Assembly (NCBI GenBank): GCA_021731145.1 | Contig: JAKFXX010000018.1 | Coordinates: 1 to 34,951, forward strand | Reading direction: 5' to 3' | Length of the DNA: 34,951 nucleotides | From: Gammaproteobacteria bacterium | GTDB taxonomy: Bacteria; Pseudomonadota; Gammaproteobacteria; Ga0077554; Ga007554 | Shown here: in pieces, positions 1-9,414 of the stretch | Position numbering within the stretch: position 1 is the stretch's first letter | Layout: each line of letters starts with the position of its first letter | Position numbers and translations under genes: made by a program | The notes under the pieces: model-generated | Told to the model about the DNA's origin: nothing | Databases searched by the model: none | What the model saw: the letters and a program-made list of their open reading frames with translations, nothing else

Positions 1-2
1 AT

Positions 3-262
3 AAATCCAATAAGGTGAAAGAGTACGTTGCCTCGCTTGAAGGAAAGCTGAGCATTTACCTTTTACCGCCCTATGCACCTGATATTAATCCAGACGACAC
101 GTTTGGAATCAAATGCGTCACATGGGAACATCGAAGAAACCGCTGAAGGAAGGCGAGTCGCTTAAGCAGCGGGTAACCAATGACCTGCAAAGAATCAAAA
201 ACGATAAACCGTTGATAAAATCATTTTTTCAAGAGTCTTCGGTATCCTTTGCAAGTGCTTAG
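3..262 (+). pseudogene. 3' remnant of an IS630-type transposase, frameshifted
   Basis: The reading frame entering at base 3 encodes a segment with LLPPYAPDINPDD, which matches the LPPYSPxLNPxE signature before the last catalytic acidic residue in IS630/Tc1-type DDE transposases. That frame hits a stop at 144-146. The expected continuation (GTSKKPLKEGESLKQRV, then IKSFFQESSV) lies in the next frame and ends with TAG at 260-262, so a frameshift lies around bases 95-120. The 5' part is outside the window. The gene is therefore broken and not expected to make an active enzyme. It lies about 50 bp from the leader-distal repeat of the CRISPR array, so an insertion may have set the old boundary of the array. 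Assignment to IS630 is from motif recognition only. Confidence 0.7.
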
Positions 263-2418
263 TTAGTAAGTCAAACCGGGGAAGCTATGTTTTTAGAAAA
301 AATCAATTTCAAGACCGGTTCATCCCCACGTGCGTGGGGAACACAATTAGGTTCAGCTACTGTATATCTCTCCCAACGGTTCATCCCCACGTGCGTGGGG
401 AACACCTCATACACGCTACCAACATATGGGTTGGCCTCGGTTCATCCCCACGTGCGTGGGGAACACACCGTCATGCCACGGGCCACCGCAATGTATACCG
501 GTTCATCCCCACGTGCGTGGGGAACACTCGATGAGGAAAAAATTCCCGGCTCTACGCGACGGTTCATCCCCACGTGCGTGGGGAACACGAAATCAGGACA
601 GATGATTGTAGGAATATTGACGGTTCATCCCCACGTGCGTGGGGAACACCCGCCGGTGGCTGCCATAGAAGCCGAAATTTCCGGTTCATCCCCACGTGCG
701 TGGGGAACACGAAATATCCGGCATTCGTGCGGCCCATGCAGACGGTTCATCCCCACGTGCGTGGGGAACACCGATCACGGATCGGTGAGGCGGTGGCCAC
801 AGACGGTTCATCCCCACGTGCGTGGGGAACACAGTGGTGGGAAGAATATCCTCATGCAATATCACGGTTCATCCCCACGTGCGTGGGGAACACGTCAAGA
901 AGTTGGCCACAAGATTTTCAAAGCGCGGTTCATCCCCACGTGCGTGGGGAACACTTTTTAGCGTTGGCAATCAGATCATCCATTAGCGGTTCATCCCCAC
1001 GTGCGTGGGGAACACTGTTGTCGAAGCGGTTATTGCAAGGGTATCAACGGTTCATCCCCACGTGCGTGGGGAACACATTTCGGCTCATAAAGATGACCAT
1101 ACTATGCACGGTTCATCCCCACGTGCGTGGGGAACACAGTGGCATTTTTGATATGTCCATATTTTTCGACGGTTCATCCCCACGTGCGTGGGGAACACTC
1201 GGTAAAGAAAATACAGCAAAAATACCCTCGCGGTTCATCCCCACGTGCGTGGGGAACACCTGGCGCAGAGGAGCGTAACGGTATGCCCTATCGGTTCATC
1301 CCCACGTGCGTGGGGAACACCTCCTCCATAAACTCACCCATCGGAACGTGGCCGGTTCATCCCCACGTGCGTGGGGAACACGTCCCGGCGGCTGGCGGGG
1401 ACGGCGGTTACAACGGTTCATCCCCACGTGCGTGGGGAACACGTCAGAACGGTAATTTTTGGTACTGTTACCCGCGGTTCATCCCCACGTGCGTGGGGAA
1501 CACTTTATGAGGATTTGGAGGATGCAGAGGCTGCGCGGTTCATCCCCACGTGCGTGGGGAACACGTGACCTTGGATCGGAGCGTTGATAAATGCCCCGGT
1601 TCATCCCCACGTGCGTGGGGAACACACATACTCGCTCGGTGTAGATGCGGTCGTCGTCGGTTCATCCCCACGTGCGTGGGGAACACCGCCACGGCACGAG
1701 TAAGCGTAGCCTCTGCGGCGGTTCATCCCCACGTGCGTGGGGAACACTTCCCATCCCGGCGGCCGCGCCTGCCGGCGTACGGTTCATCCCCACGTGCGTG
1801 GGGAACACGCGGATACCATAATTTGTATGTGCAGGAGCGGCGGTTCATCCCCACGTGCGTGGGGAACACGAATTCGCTACGCTGAAATCGGAGATATCAA
1901 TCGGTTCATCCCCACGTGCGTGGGGAACACTTTCGCATGGCGATAATGGTAGCCATGTGATTCGGTTCATCCCCACGTGCGTGGGGAACACCCGCACATG
2001 CAAAAACATCTCAACAAAAGCGGCGGTTCATCCCCACGTGCGTGGGGAACACTCGACTCCAGTATTATTTCAGTATCAGGCATTCGGTTCATCCCCACGT
2101 GCGTGGGGAACACTCAATGCTAGGGAGATCAGCGGCAATGCGAACCGGTTCATCCCCACGTGCGTGGGGAACACTCCCCTGCTGATCCGGTGGGAGGGTA
2201 TTGATGCGGTTCATCCCCACGTGCGTGGGGAACACGTAGCATCGCGCTGCTGGCGCTCCATGATAGCCGGTTCATCCCCACGTGCGTGGGGAACACCCCA
2301 AAAATATTTGCACGCTCCAAAATAATCTCGGTTCATCCCCACGTGCGTGGGGAACACGAGACCAATCAACTCGCGGCAGGCACCTATACCGGTTCATCCC
2401 CACGTGCGTGGGGAACAC

Positions 2419-2451
2419 CCTGCAACTGGTCAGTAGGTCTTCCACGTTGCG
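2419..2451. repeat. 33-nt CRISPR spacer (spacer 35 from the left)
   Basis: This spacer lies between repeats starting at 2390 and 2452 and is one base longer than its 32-nt neighbours. The repeat register shifts by +1 here and stays shifted until the deleted repeat at 3123. Occasional 33-nt spacers are known for Cas1-Cas2 of type I-E. Confidence 0.9.
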
Positions 2452-3122
2452 CGGTTCATCCCCACGTGCGTGGGGAACACTGCCAGTCCTTATCCGGATT
2501 CGTGAATTTTGCCGGTTCATCCCCACGTGCGTGGGGAACACCGTCGATGATCCGGCGAAATGATCCCGCTCGCCGGTTCATCCCCACGTGCGTGGGGAAC
2601 ACGCGAGCTCTTTTCCTAGCCGCGCAGCACTTTCCGGTTCATCCCCACGTGCGTGGGGAACACCGCACATGATCAACAAGACCCCTAACCCGCAACGGTT
2701 CATCCCCACGTGCGTGGGGAACACGGCCGCCAATTATTGCGAGACCCAGATCGCCGCGGTTCATCCCCACGTGCGTGGGGAACACCATCCGAGCGAAACC
2801 CTCGATGTGCTCAAGCACGGTTCATCCCCACGTGCGTGGGGAACACAACTGAAGCAAGTGCCCGACTCCCGTAACGCTCGGTTCATCCCCACGTGCGTGG
2901 GGAACACCAAATGTGCGATTTTAATGGCCCTTCCCTCCACGGTTCATCCCCACGTGCGTGGGGAACACTTGCACAGAATGGAGAGGTGTACGCAATGGGC
3001 CGGTTCATCCCCACGTGCGTGGGGAACACGCGGCCTGAATCAGGCGCGGATGCTGTCTCAGCGGTTCATCCCCACGTGCGTGGGGAACACTCCCTGAATA
3101 AATAATTGCAACGGCACATTTT

Positions 3123-3148
3123 CGGTTCATCCCCACGTTGGGGAACAC
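3123..3148 (-). repeat. CRISPR repeat with a 3-nt deletion in the hairpin
   Basis: This repeat reads 26 bp instead of 29; the GCG in the middle of the repeat is missing. In crRNA sense the normal stem CCCCAC/GUGGGG with a 4-nt loop becomes CCCCA/UGGGG with loop ACG. The hairpin survives but is one base pair shorter with a tighter loop. Flanking spacers are both exactly 32 nt, so this is an internal repeat deletion and not a boundary error. Cas6e cleavage here may be weaker; that is inference. Confidence 0.9.
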
Positions 3149-4429
3149 AAAACAGGAGATAAAAATATGAGAGAAGCATGCGGTTCATCCCCACGTGCGT
3201 GGGGAACACTGGTATTGTTGCGAGTTTAGGTGTACTTCTTCCGGTTCATCCCCACGTGCGTGGGGAACACCGTTGCGCTGCATTAAAGTAGGCCGCTCAT
3301 AACGGTTCATCCCCACGTGCGTGGGGAACACTTAAATGGGTTTTGATGTTTTACGTATGTTGCCGGTTCATCCCCACGTGCGTGGGGAACACAGTCAACG
3401 GCTCATTATTGAGCACGTTGACAACGGTTCATCCCCACGTGCGTGGGGAACACAGACGAATATCCGCTGGGGCGCGCACCAACGCCGGTTCATCCCCACG
3501 TGCGTGGGGAACACACGTCACGTGCTCATTGCAATCAACCCGAATTCGGTTCATCCCCACGTGCGTGGGGAACACGCGGGCGTGTCGAGCAGGGAGGATG
3601 CCAGTCCCGGTTCATCCCCACGTGCGTGGGGAACACGGGGCCATCACCACCTGACACCTGTGGCCCGCCGGTTCATCCCCACGTGCGTGGGGAACACGCC
3701 TCTCTGTCGGCGGAGGAGTATGGCAACGCCGGTTCATCCCCACGTGCGTGGGGAACACGCGCGCCGTCACACTGAACGGACTCCGCAGGTCGGTTCATCC
3801 CCACGTGCGTGGGGAACACGCAATTGCGTGATATCATAACCGAGATTGAAGCGGTTCATCCCCACGTGCGTGGGGAACACCTGATCGGTGAAATTTATCA
3901 GCCGTATCAGCACGGTTCATCCCCACGTGCGTGGGGAACACTCTGCGTTCAGCCCGTGTTCTGCGATGATGACCGGTTCATCCCCACGTGCGTGGGGAAC
4001 ACTAAAAGTTTATGAATCATAGATGATAATGGTTCGGTTCATCCCCACGTGCGTGGGGAACACCTGGCGCGCGATACCAGGACATGGGCTGATTCCGGTT
4101 CATCCCCACGTGCGTGGGGAACACTGGATTACAAGAAATCGACCGATTCAACATGGCGGTTCATCCCCACGTGCGTGGGGAACACATCCAAAAGGTTTTC
4201 CAGTCGTTTGTTGTCGTCGGTTCATCCCCACGTGCGTGGGGAACACTGGGTAATGGCCACGACATCGCCGATCTCGACCGGTTCATCCCCACGTGCGTGG
4301 GGAACACTGAGCGGTCGTGATTTTGAAGTGGTCAATGTGCGGTTCATCCCCACGTGCGTGGGGAACACCTAGTATTGGGAGTAGTCCAGCTATAAAGAAG
4401 CGGTTCATCCCCACGTGCGTGGGGAACAC

Positions 4430-4543
4430 ACTTCTTCCATCCCATTGAAAAACCCTTCTTTTTTAATGCGAAAAAATCCACCACGACTTTCAGTGGTGGC
4501 AACCTAAGTTACCGAATCAGCTAACAATAGGCAATCTGAATTG
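4430..4543 (-). promoter_or_regulatory. CRISPR leader between cas2 and the array
   Basis: This is the 114-bp AT-rich gap between the cas2 stop and the first (newest) repeat, the position of the leader in E. coli-type I-E loci. It should carry the array promoter and the integration signals for Cas1-Cas2. I could not find a clear IHF consensus or a strong sigma70 promoter in it. On the minus strand TTGCCT and TAACTT are 17 bp apart, a weak candidate. It also contains a terminator-like hairpin, listed separately. Confidence 0.75.
4471..4499 (-). terminator. Terminator-like hairpin inside the CRISPR leader
   Basis: On the minus strand CCACCAC (4499-4493) pairs perfectly with GTGGTGG (4484-4478) across an 8-nt loop and is followed by ATTTTTT (4477-4471). 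This has the form of an intrinsic terminator for transcripts coming from cas2. It would uncouple cas operon readthrough from array transcription, provided the array promoter lies downstream of it or overlaps it. It could alternatively be a structural leader element. Confidence 0.5.
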
Positions 4544-5735
<1,192 letters not shown>

Positions 5736-5749
5736 AAATCAATTCACTC

Positions 5750-6178
5750 CTATTTCACACCCACTGGCCCCAAAGCGGTAACAGCTTGCAGAAGCTCATC
5801 CGTTAAGACAATAAGCTCCTCAATTAATTGGTCGTCCACTTCAAGATGGCCCTCATATTCAGCTATATTACGCCGCTCATGACAGAGCGAAAACACCTTG
5901 GCCTTTGCTGGAGCAAACCCCAACGTATGCACCAGGCACTGAAAGACCAGATAACGTTTATCAGAACGGTAGCCATGCCAACGCAAGGCCGCCAATGCTA
6001 ACGAGTGTGCCGCGTTATAGGCCAGATCAAAACGGCTATCACGAGAGAGCGAAATATTTTTGGCGTCCACCAACCTCACTATGGCCGACCGTACCATGCC
6101 GTCAAACTCACGTTGATCAGGCGGCTCGGCTTTGAGCTGATTAATCCTTGACAGGTTTTTAAGATTCTCCAATGTCAT
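5750..6178 (-). CDS. HEPN-like protein, candidate toxin of an MNT-HEPN pair
   Basis: The 142-residue product is predicted mostly helical, with a conserved-looking run CHERRNIAEYEGH at residues 100-112. HEPN RNases and toxins carry an R-x4-6-H motif often written RN...H. Here R104-N105 is present, but the next histidine is H112, seven residues on, so the motif is relaxed and catalytic activity is not assured. It resembles HEPN proteins of the SAV_6107-like type by this motif, a low-confidence impression. It overlaps the nucleotidyltransferase gene by 20 bp. The TTG at 6181 is also in frame, but ATG 6178 has GGGG 7 nt upstream. The gene order (nucleotidyltransferase first, HEPN second, overlapping) is that of MNT-HEPN toxin-antitoxin operons. 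It is not a known cas gene. Confidence 0.65.
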   Translation of the reverse strand: MTLENLKNLSRINQLKAEPPDQREFDGMVRSAIVRLVDAKNISLSRDSRFDLAYNAAHSLALAALRWHGYRSDKRYLVFQCLVHTLGFAPAKAKVFSLCHERRNIAEYEGHLEVDDQLIEELIVLTDELLQAVTALGPVGVK

Positions 6179-6758
6179 CAATTGACCCCATCAGTATTGT
6201 TTTTGGTTGCTGCAATACCCGCTGCACAAAGGCGTTGTCCTCTTTACGTTTACGCTTCAACTCGGCAGGTGAATATAACGTTGGATTAACTGCACGGCCC
6301 AACTGCGCTTCGACCTCGCCCAGCAGCGTCATCAGCGCGGTATAAGACAACCCATCAGCAATCACCATCAGGTCAATGTCACTCTCGGCAGTGTCTCGTC
6401 CCTTTGCCACCGAGCCGTAAATGAACGCCAGTTGAATCTTGTCCGCCACAGGTTGCAGCGCTGCTTTAAGCACATCCGCCACTCCGAAGGTTTTCACAAC
6501 GATGCCGCGCAACTCCTCGAAAATAGGCGACGCAGCATTCGCCTGATAGTGCTTCTGATTGCCCTGCCGGGTAACCGTCAACAACCCCACCTCGGAGAGA
6601 CGCGCCAACTCCCGCTGCACTGTGCCGATGCCCAGCCCGGCGTAACGCACAATCTCATTGGCGTAAAAGCTCCGCCCCGGCTGGCCAAACAGCAATCTCA
6701 ACACCTGTTGCTGGGTTTTGGTGAATAGCGCATCACCCAACGATCTGTTCTTGGTCAT
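6159..6758 (-). CDS. HTH-nucleotidyltransferase (MNT-like) protein, candidate antitoxin and autorepressor
   Basis: The 199-residue product has two parts. Residues about 10-75 form a winged HTH of MarR/ArsR type (SFYANEIVRYAGLGIGTVQR, then a basic wing TRQGNQKHY). Residues about 105-199 are a minimal nucleotidyltransferase with the exact GSx10DxD motif: G115-S116, then D127-I-D129 in IYGSVAKGRDTAESDIDLM. In MNT-HEPN systems the nucleotidyltransferase neutralises the HEPN toxin, in studied cases by AMPylation; that role here is inference. A TTG at 6773 would add five residues, but ATG 6758 has GAGG 9 nt upstream. The 38-bp palindrome with a promoter starts 18 bp before this ATG, a natural operator for its HTH. 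The gene lies inside the cas operon between cas6e and cas1. Confidence 0.8.
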   Translation of the reverse strand: MTKNRSLGDALFTKTQQQVLRLLFGQPGRSFYANEIVRYAGLGIGTVQRELARLSEVGLLTVTRQGNQKHYQANAASPIFEELRGIVVKTFGVADVLKAALQPVADKIQLAFIYGSVAKGRDTAESDIDLMVIADGLSYTALMTLLGEVEAQLGRAVNPTLYSPAELKRKRKEDNAFVQRVLQQPKTILMGSIDDIGES

Positions 6759-6775
6759 AACCTGTCGCCTCAATA

Positions 6776-6813
6776 GTTCCCATATTGGGTATTATAATAC
6801 CCAATATGGGAAC
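6776..6813 (-). promoter_or_regulatory. 38-bp perfect palindrome with embedded promoter
   Basis: Bases 6776-6813 form a perfect inverted repeat. Each 19-bp arm reads GTTCCCATATTGGGTATTA, and the centre lies between 6794 and 6795. On the minus strand TTGATG (6818-6813) and TATAAT (6796-6791) are 16 bp apart, a good sigma70 promoter whose -10 sits at the palindrome centre. Transcription would start near 6784, about 25 bp before the HTH-nucleotidyltransferase ATG. A dimeric HTH protein bound here would block the -10, so autoregulation of the MNT-HEPN pair is the simplest reading. The promoter would also drive cas1-cas2 independently of the cas3 promoter. Confidence 0.75.
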
Positions 6814-6828
6814 ATCAAGCCGAGAAAG

Positions 6829-6897
6829 CTACAACCGCCGCACCAACATCAGGCCACAGCCGAAGGCTTTGGCATGGCCGATACGCAGCCCACTCAT
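6829..6897 (-). pseudogene. Orphan C-terminal tail of a second cas6e
   Basis: Immediately after the intact cas6e, the minus strand encodes a 22-codon stretch with RIGHAKAFGCGLMLV, ending at TAG 6831-6829. This is the glycine-rich C-terminal signature of Cas6e. The intact gene upstream ends with its own, different version (GIGHGKAMGLGFLSVV). The fragment is in another frame; its ATG overlaps the cas6e TGA as ATGA. It is too short to function and is best read as the residue of an older cas6e left when the upstream cas genes were replaced. Confidence 0.7.
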
Positions 6898-7568
6898 GAC
6901 ATTGGCACCACGGATAGGAACCCAAGCCCCATGGCTTTGCCATGCCCAATACCGGTTTGCAGCGCAGTCCTGAAATTGTCTGGTTCGGTAACCATGAGAA
7001 TGCCGTCGTACAGCACAGAATAAATCCGGATACCATTACCCGTGTGTTGCTTCCCTCGGAGCATCTGCTCCTGAGAAATCTGCACATCAATACGCTCTTG
7101 CGGCGATTCTGAAAAATCAAAGGATGCTAATCGAGGTAGTGAAAACCCGTGCAATTTCCCTTTTCGCGCAAGCCATGTTTCCTGCTCTTCAATCTGTAGC
7201 AACCCCAGACGCTTGCCACTGCGTGTCACACAAGGATTGGCGCGCAGCCTGAAACGAAAGCGCTGTTTGGCTTTGAGTGAATCGAGCTTGAGTCGAGCAT
7301 TCAGATCAATAGCTGAATCGGTATTTGCCAGCCACCCCTGCACACCAACGCCAGCCCAATCCGGCATTGACTTACTTTGCACAAGAATGCGCGGACACCC
7401 AGCGGGATCAGTCTCCGGCTCAAGCCTCCACAGGAATTCACCTTCAGGGCATTTTTTGTCTGGCGTACTGAATGCTCGACACAGGGTGGAATGCAACTGA
7501 TAAGGATCGGACAAGTCGCGTCGGGCCTCCCGGCAACGTGGGTCAAGGTGAATTCTATGCAGAAACAT
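6894..7568 (-). CDS. cas6e: CRISPR RNA endoribonuclease Cas6e (Cse3/CasE)
   Basis: Cas6e cuts the pre-crRNA at the base of each repeat hairpin and stays bound to the 3' end as part of Cascade. The 224-residue product begins MFLHRIHLD, the first strand of the N-terminal RRM fold. It has the catalytic-region run DPYQLHSTLCRAF with H26 at the position of the active histidine, and ends with the glycine-rich loop GIGHGKAMGLGFLSVV. Its ATG lies 14 bp inside the end of cas5e. A short tail of another cas6e follows its stop codon directly, suggesting a recombination joint at this 3' end. Confidence 0.96.
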   Translation of the reverse strand: MFLHRIHLDPRCREARRDLSDPYQLHSTLCRAFSTPDKKCPEGEFLWRLEPETDPAGCPRILVQSKSMPDWAGVGVQGWLANTDSAIDLNARLKLDSLKAKQRFRFRLRANPCVTRSGKRLGLLQIEEQETWLARKGKLHGFSLPRLASFDFSESPQERIDVQISQEQMLRGKQHTGNGIRIYSVLYDGILMVTEPDNFRTALQTGIGHGKAMGLGFLSVVPMS

Positions 7569-8250
7569 TCGTCACCTCCTGAGGAAGGTCGATCCACTCT
7601 GAGCGCACGAACCGCGTTCCGAAACGTCGTTCAGAAAATGAAGACAACGGCTGATCCATCTTGAGCACGCCTGATCCGTCCTCGGACTCAAAGGAGACCA
7701 AGAGCTGTTCAGGGGGCGATTCCCATTTTCGTGTCGAACTGATCCATGGCCACTGCGTTAAGACTTCATGCAATGGTGCATCCTGTAATCCATTTTCAAT
7801 CCAGATTGACTCGGAAGGCACATAGGATTTTCGTCCCAATGCCAAAGTCCACACCGGATTTTGCAGGGCGGCATAAATCCGTTCCAACAATAAACGATCC
7901 TCGCATTCCAACCCGACAAGAAAAGCTGCGTCAGCAAGATAGTCTCGATGTGAAGGGACACCATCTTTAGATGGTTTTCCATCCGCTTTGATGATGGTAT
8001 CGGTTGTAGCACACCCCGCTGTCTGATAGTCCCGCTTGGGCACTCCCGGTCGATCATGGCGAATCCCCATGACCAAACGTGTAAGCGGTTCAAGATGAGT
8101 CCAGTTCTCGCGCTCGATTCCCATGGCTGCGGCTATGAGGCCGATGACACCAGATTTGCTCGGCTCTTTTCCTGTATCGCGTTGGTCAAAGCGACTGGTG
8201 GTTCCCCACGATTGCATTGGGCCCATCAGGCGAAGCAACAAGGTAGGCAT
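7555..8250 (-). CDS. cas5e: Cascade subunit Cas5e (CasD)
   Basis: Cas5e caps the 5' handle of the crRNA in the Cascade complex and contacts Cas8e. The 231-residue protein opens LLLRLMGPMQSWGTTSRFDQR and continues DTGKEPSKSGVIGLIAAAMG, the hallmark N-terminus of type I-E Cas5. Further on, GRKSYVPSE is the usual family motif (GRKsfvPs). Length fits the family. It starts 3 bp after the cas7e stop and overlaps cas6e, so it sits in a tight polycistron. Confidence 0.97.
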   Translation of the reverse strand: MPTLLLRLMGPMQSWGTTSRFDQRDTGKEPSKSGVIGLIAAAMGIERENWTHLEPLTRLVMGIRHDRPGVPKRDYQTAGCATTDTIIKADGKPSKDGVPSHRDYLADAAFLVGLECEDRLLLERIYAALQNPVWTLALGRKSYVPSESIWIENGLQDAPLHEVLTQWPWISSTRKWESPPEQLLVSFESEDGSGVLKMDQPLSSFSERRFGTRFVRSEWIDLPQEVTNVSA

Positions 8251-8253
8251 GGC

Positions 8254-9414
8254 TCACTCCTGTATGTTCGCAAGAACTCCATCCAGAAGTTCCTGCAAAG
8301 ATGCCGCAGAGCTTCCGAAACCATCCAGCTTGGCATCCGTCAAATTAAGCACCCAGGTTTTTCCCTCACCACCAAATGCGGACTGCAAAACCTTGGCCTT
8401 CTTGGCAAGTTCCTCTGCTGATCTTCTGGTCAGCGACTCGTCCTTTTTTACACGAATAGCTGTCTCAAATGCATTGGCCAAATTGCGGGGTGCGGTATTG
8501 CGGCGCACTGAAACAGCCACAAATTCCGGCGGATTGTGAGCAGCGAAGGTGTTCTGCTTGCCGGTGGGTTCGGCCACCACAAAGCCTTCAAGAAATGCCC
8601 GCAAACCTTTGTTCGCCAGTTCTGTGTCGTTCTGGAGATTTGCCACCAACTTGTCCCAGTCCACCGCAGCATAGCGGTAGAAACAAGCCGAATTGAATTC
8701 CACCGTACCCATCATATCGGCACCGGCAGTATCCTCGGGCTTAAGGTCATCCACGGCAGTATAAAAGTCGAATTCCCGCTCCACGGCATGAGTCGAAATG
8801 GCGTGGGCTACTTGGCAAGCGGCGTTCTGATTCTTCTCGGGCATGTCGGCCAGCATGCGCCCGAAGAGTGCCACATCCAGGGCTTTGCCACCGTTGAAAA
8901 CTTTGTCGAGAGCTTTTTTCAACTCGGGATCGGCATTCTGGGCTGCTTGTTTCTTGGCTTTGCCAGGCTTTTTTCCCTCTACTGGGGCCGTATCGGACGC
9001 GACAATGGAATCCCATTTCTCGTCGATAATGTTGGCTATGCTGGAGACCTCACGCTGTCCTAAAAACAGAAGATATTCACTTTTTCCGTCCTCCTTCACC
9101 GTAAGTTCCATAGCTGCCAGCGCCAAGTGAACCTTGTTGGACGCTTCCGGTTCTGCCCGCCCCTTTGCGACCAATGATTTGGTGAGGGCATCTAAGACGC
9201 GCTTGGTACGAACGGCAACATCATCCGATGCCAATGCATTTTGTTCCACCAGTTCCGCAAAATGCTGGCGCACGGCTCGCTTGAGACACTGGCTAGAAAC
9301 ACGGGCACGGCGGGTGCCACCGAAAAGAGCATCTTTCGGGGCCCCCGTGTCGTCGCGGTTCAGGTTAGATGGAGCAAAGTTCTGCAAGGAATGAATCTCG
9401 ATAATTGTTTTCAT
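8254..9414 (-). CDS. cas7e: Cascade backbone subunit Cas7e (Cse4/CasC)
   Basis: Cas7e polymerises as six copies along the crRNA spacer and forms the backbone of Cascade. The 386-residue protein begins MKTIIEIHSLQNFAPSNLNR and continues through GAPKDALFGGTRRARVSSQC, the standard start of type I-E Cas7. The central stretch FDFYTAVDDL and TVEFNSACFYRYA are also typical. It is slightly longer than E. coli CasC (363), with the extra residues in a lysine- and alanine-rich loop around GKKPGKAKKQAAQ. The start overlaps the cse2 stop as ATGA. Confidence 0.97.
   Translation of the reverse strand: MKTIIEIHSLQNFAPSNLNRDDTGAPKDALFGGTRRARVSSQCLKRAVRQHFAELVEQNALASDDVAVRTKRVLDALTKSLVAKGRAEPEASNKVHLALAAMELTVKEDGKSEYLLFLGQREVSSIANIIDEKWDSIVASDTAPVEGKKPGKAKKQAAQNADPELKKALDKVFNGGKALDVALFGRMLADMPEKNQNAACQVAHAISTHAVEREFDFYTAVDDLKPEDTAGADMMGTVEFNSACFYRYAAVDWDKLVANLQNDTELANKGLRAFLEGFVVAEPTGKQNTFAAHNPPEFVAVSVRRNTAPRNLANAFETAIRVKKDESLTRRSAEELAKKAKVLQSAFGGEGKTWVLNLTDAKLDGFGSSAASLQELLDGVLANIQE

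Larger units (their letters stand above)
316..4429 (-). CRISPR. Type I-E CRISPR array, 68 repeats and 67 spacers
   Basis: A 29-bp repeat beginning CGGTTCATCC and ending GGGGAACAC (plus strand) recurs every 61 bp with 32-bp spacers. Reverse-complemented it begins GTGTTCCCC and ends GATGAACCG, matching the E. coli type I-E repeat form GAGTTCCCC...ATAAACCG. The array is therefore transcribed on the minus strand, with the leader at the right beside cas2 and the oldest spacers at the left. The transcript repeat folds into a CCCCAC/GTGGGG hairpin, the usual Cas6e substrate. Stepping through gives 68 repeats. The only departures I found are a 26-bp repeat at 3123-3148 and a 33-bp spacer at 2419-2451. 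Both terminal repeats are intact. By eye no spacer is duplicated and none matches another part of the window. Confidence 0.99.

Noticed and set aside
287-4372. Many long open frames across the CRISPR array, with repeating [18 protein letters not shown] and VHPHVRGEH peptides
   Set aside because: These are translations of the CRISPR repeat in three frames and are not real proteins.
316-4429. Self-targeting spacers against the rest of this window
   Set aside because: No obvious match was seen by eye; a proper search of both strands would be needed to exclude it.
6815-7120. 101-residue minus-strand frame at the end of cas6e
   Set aside because: It is out of frame with both the intact cas6e and the orphan tail and has no recognisable motif.
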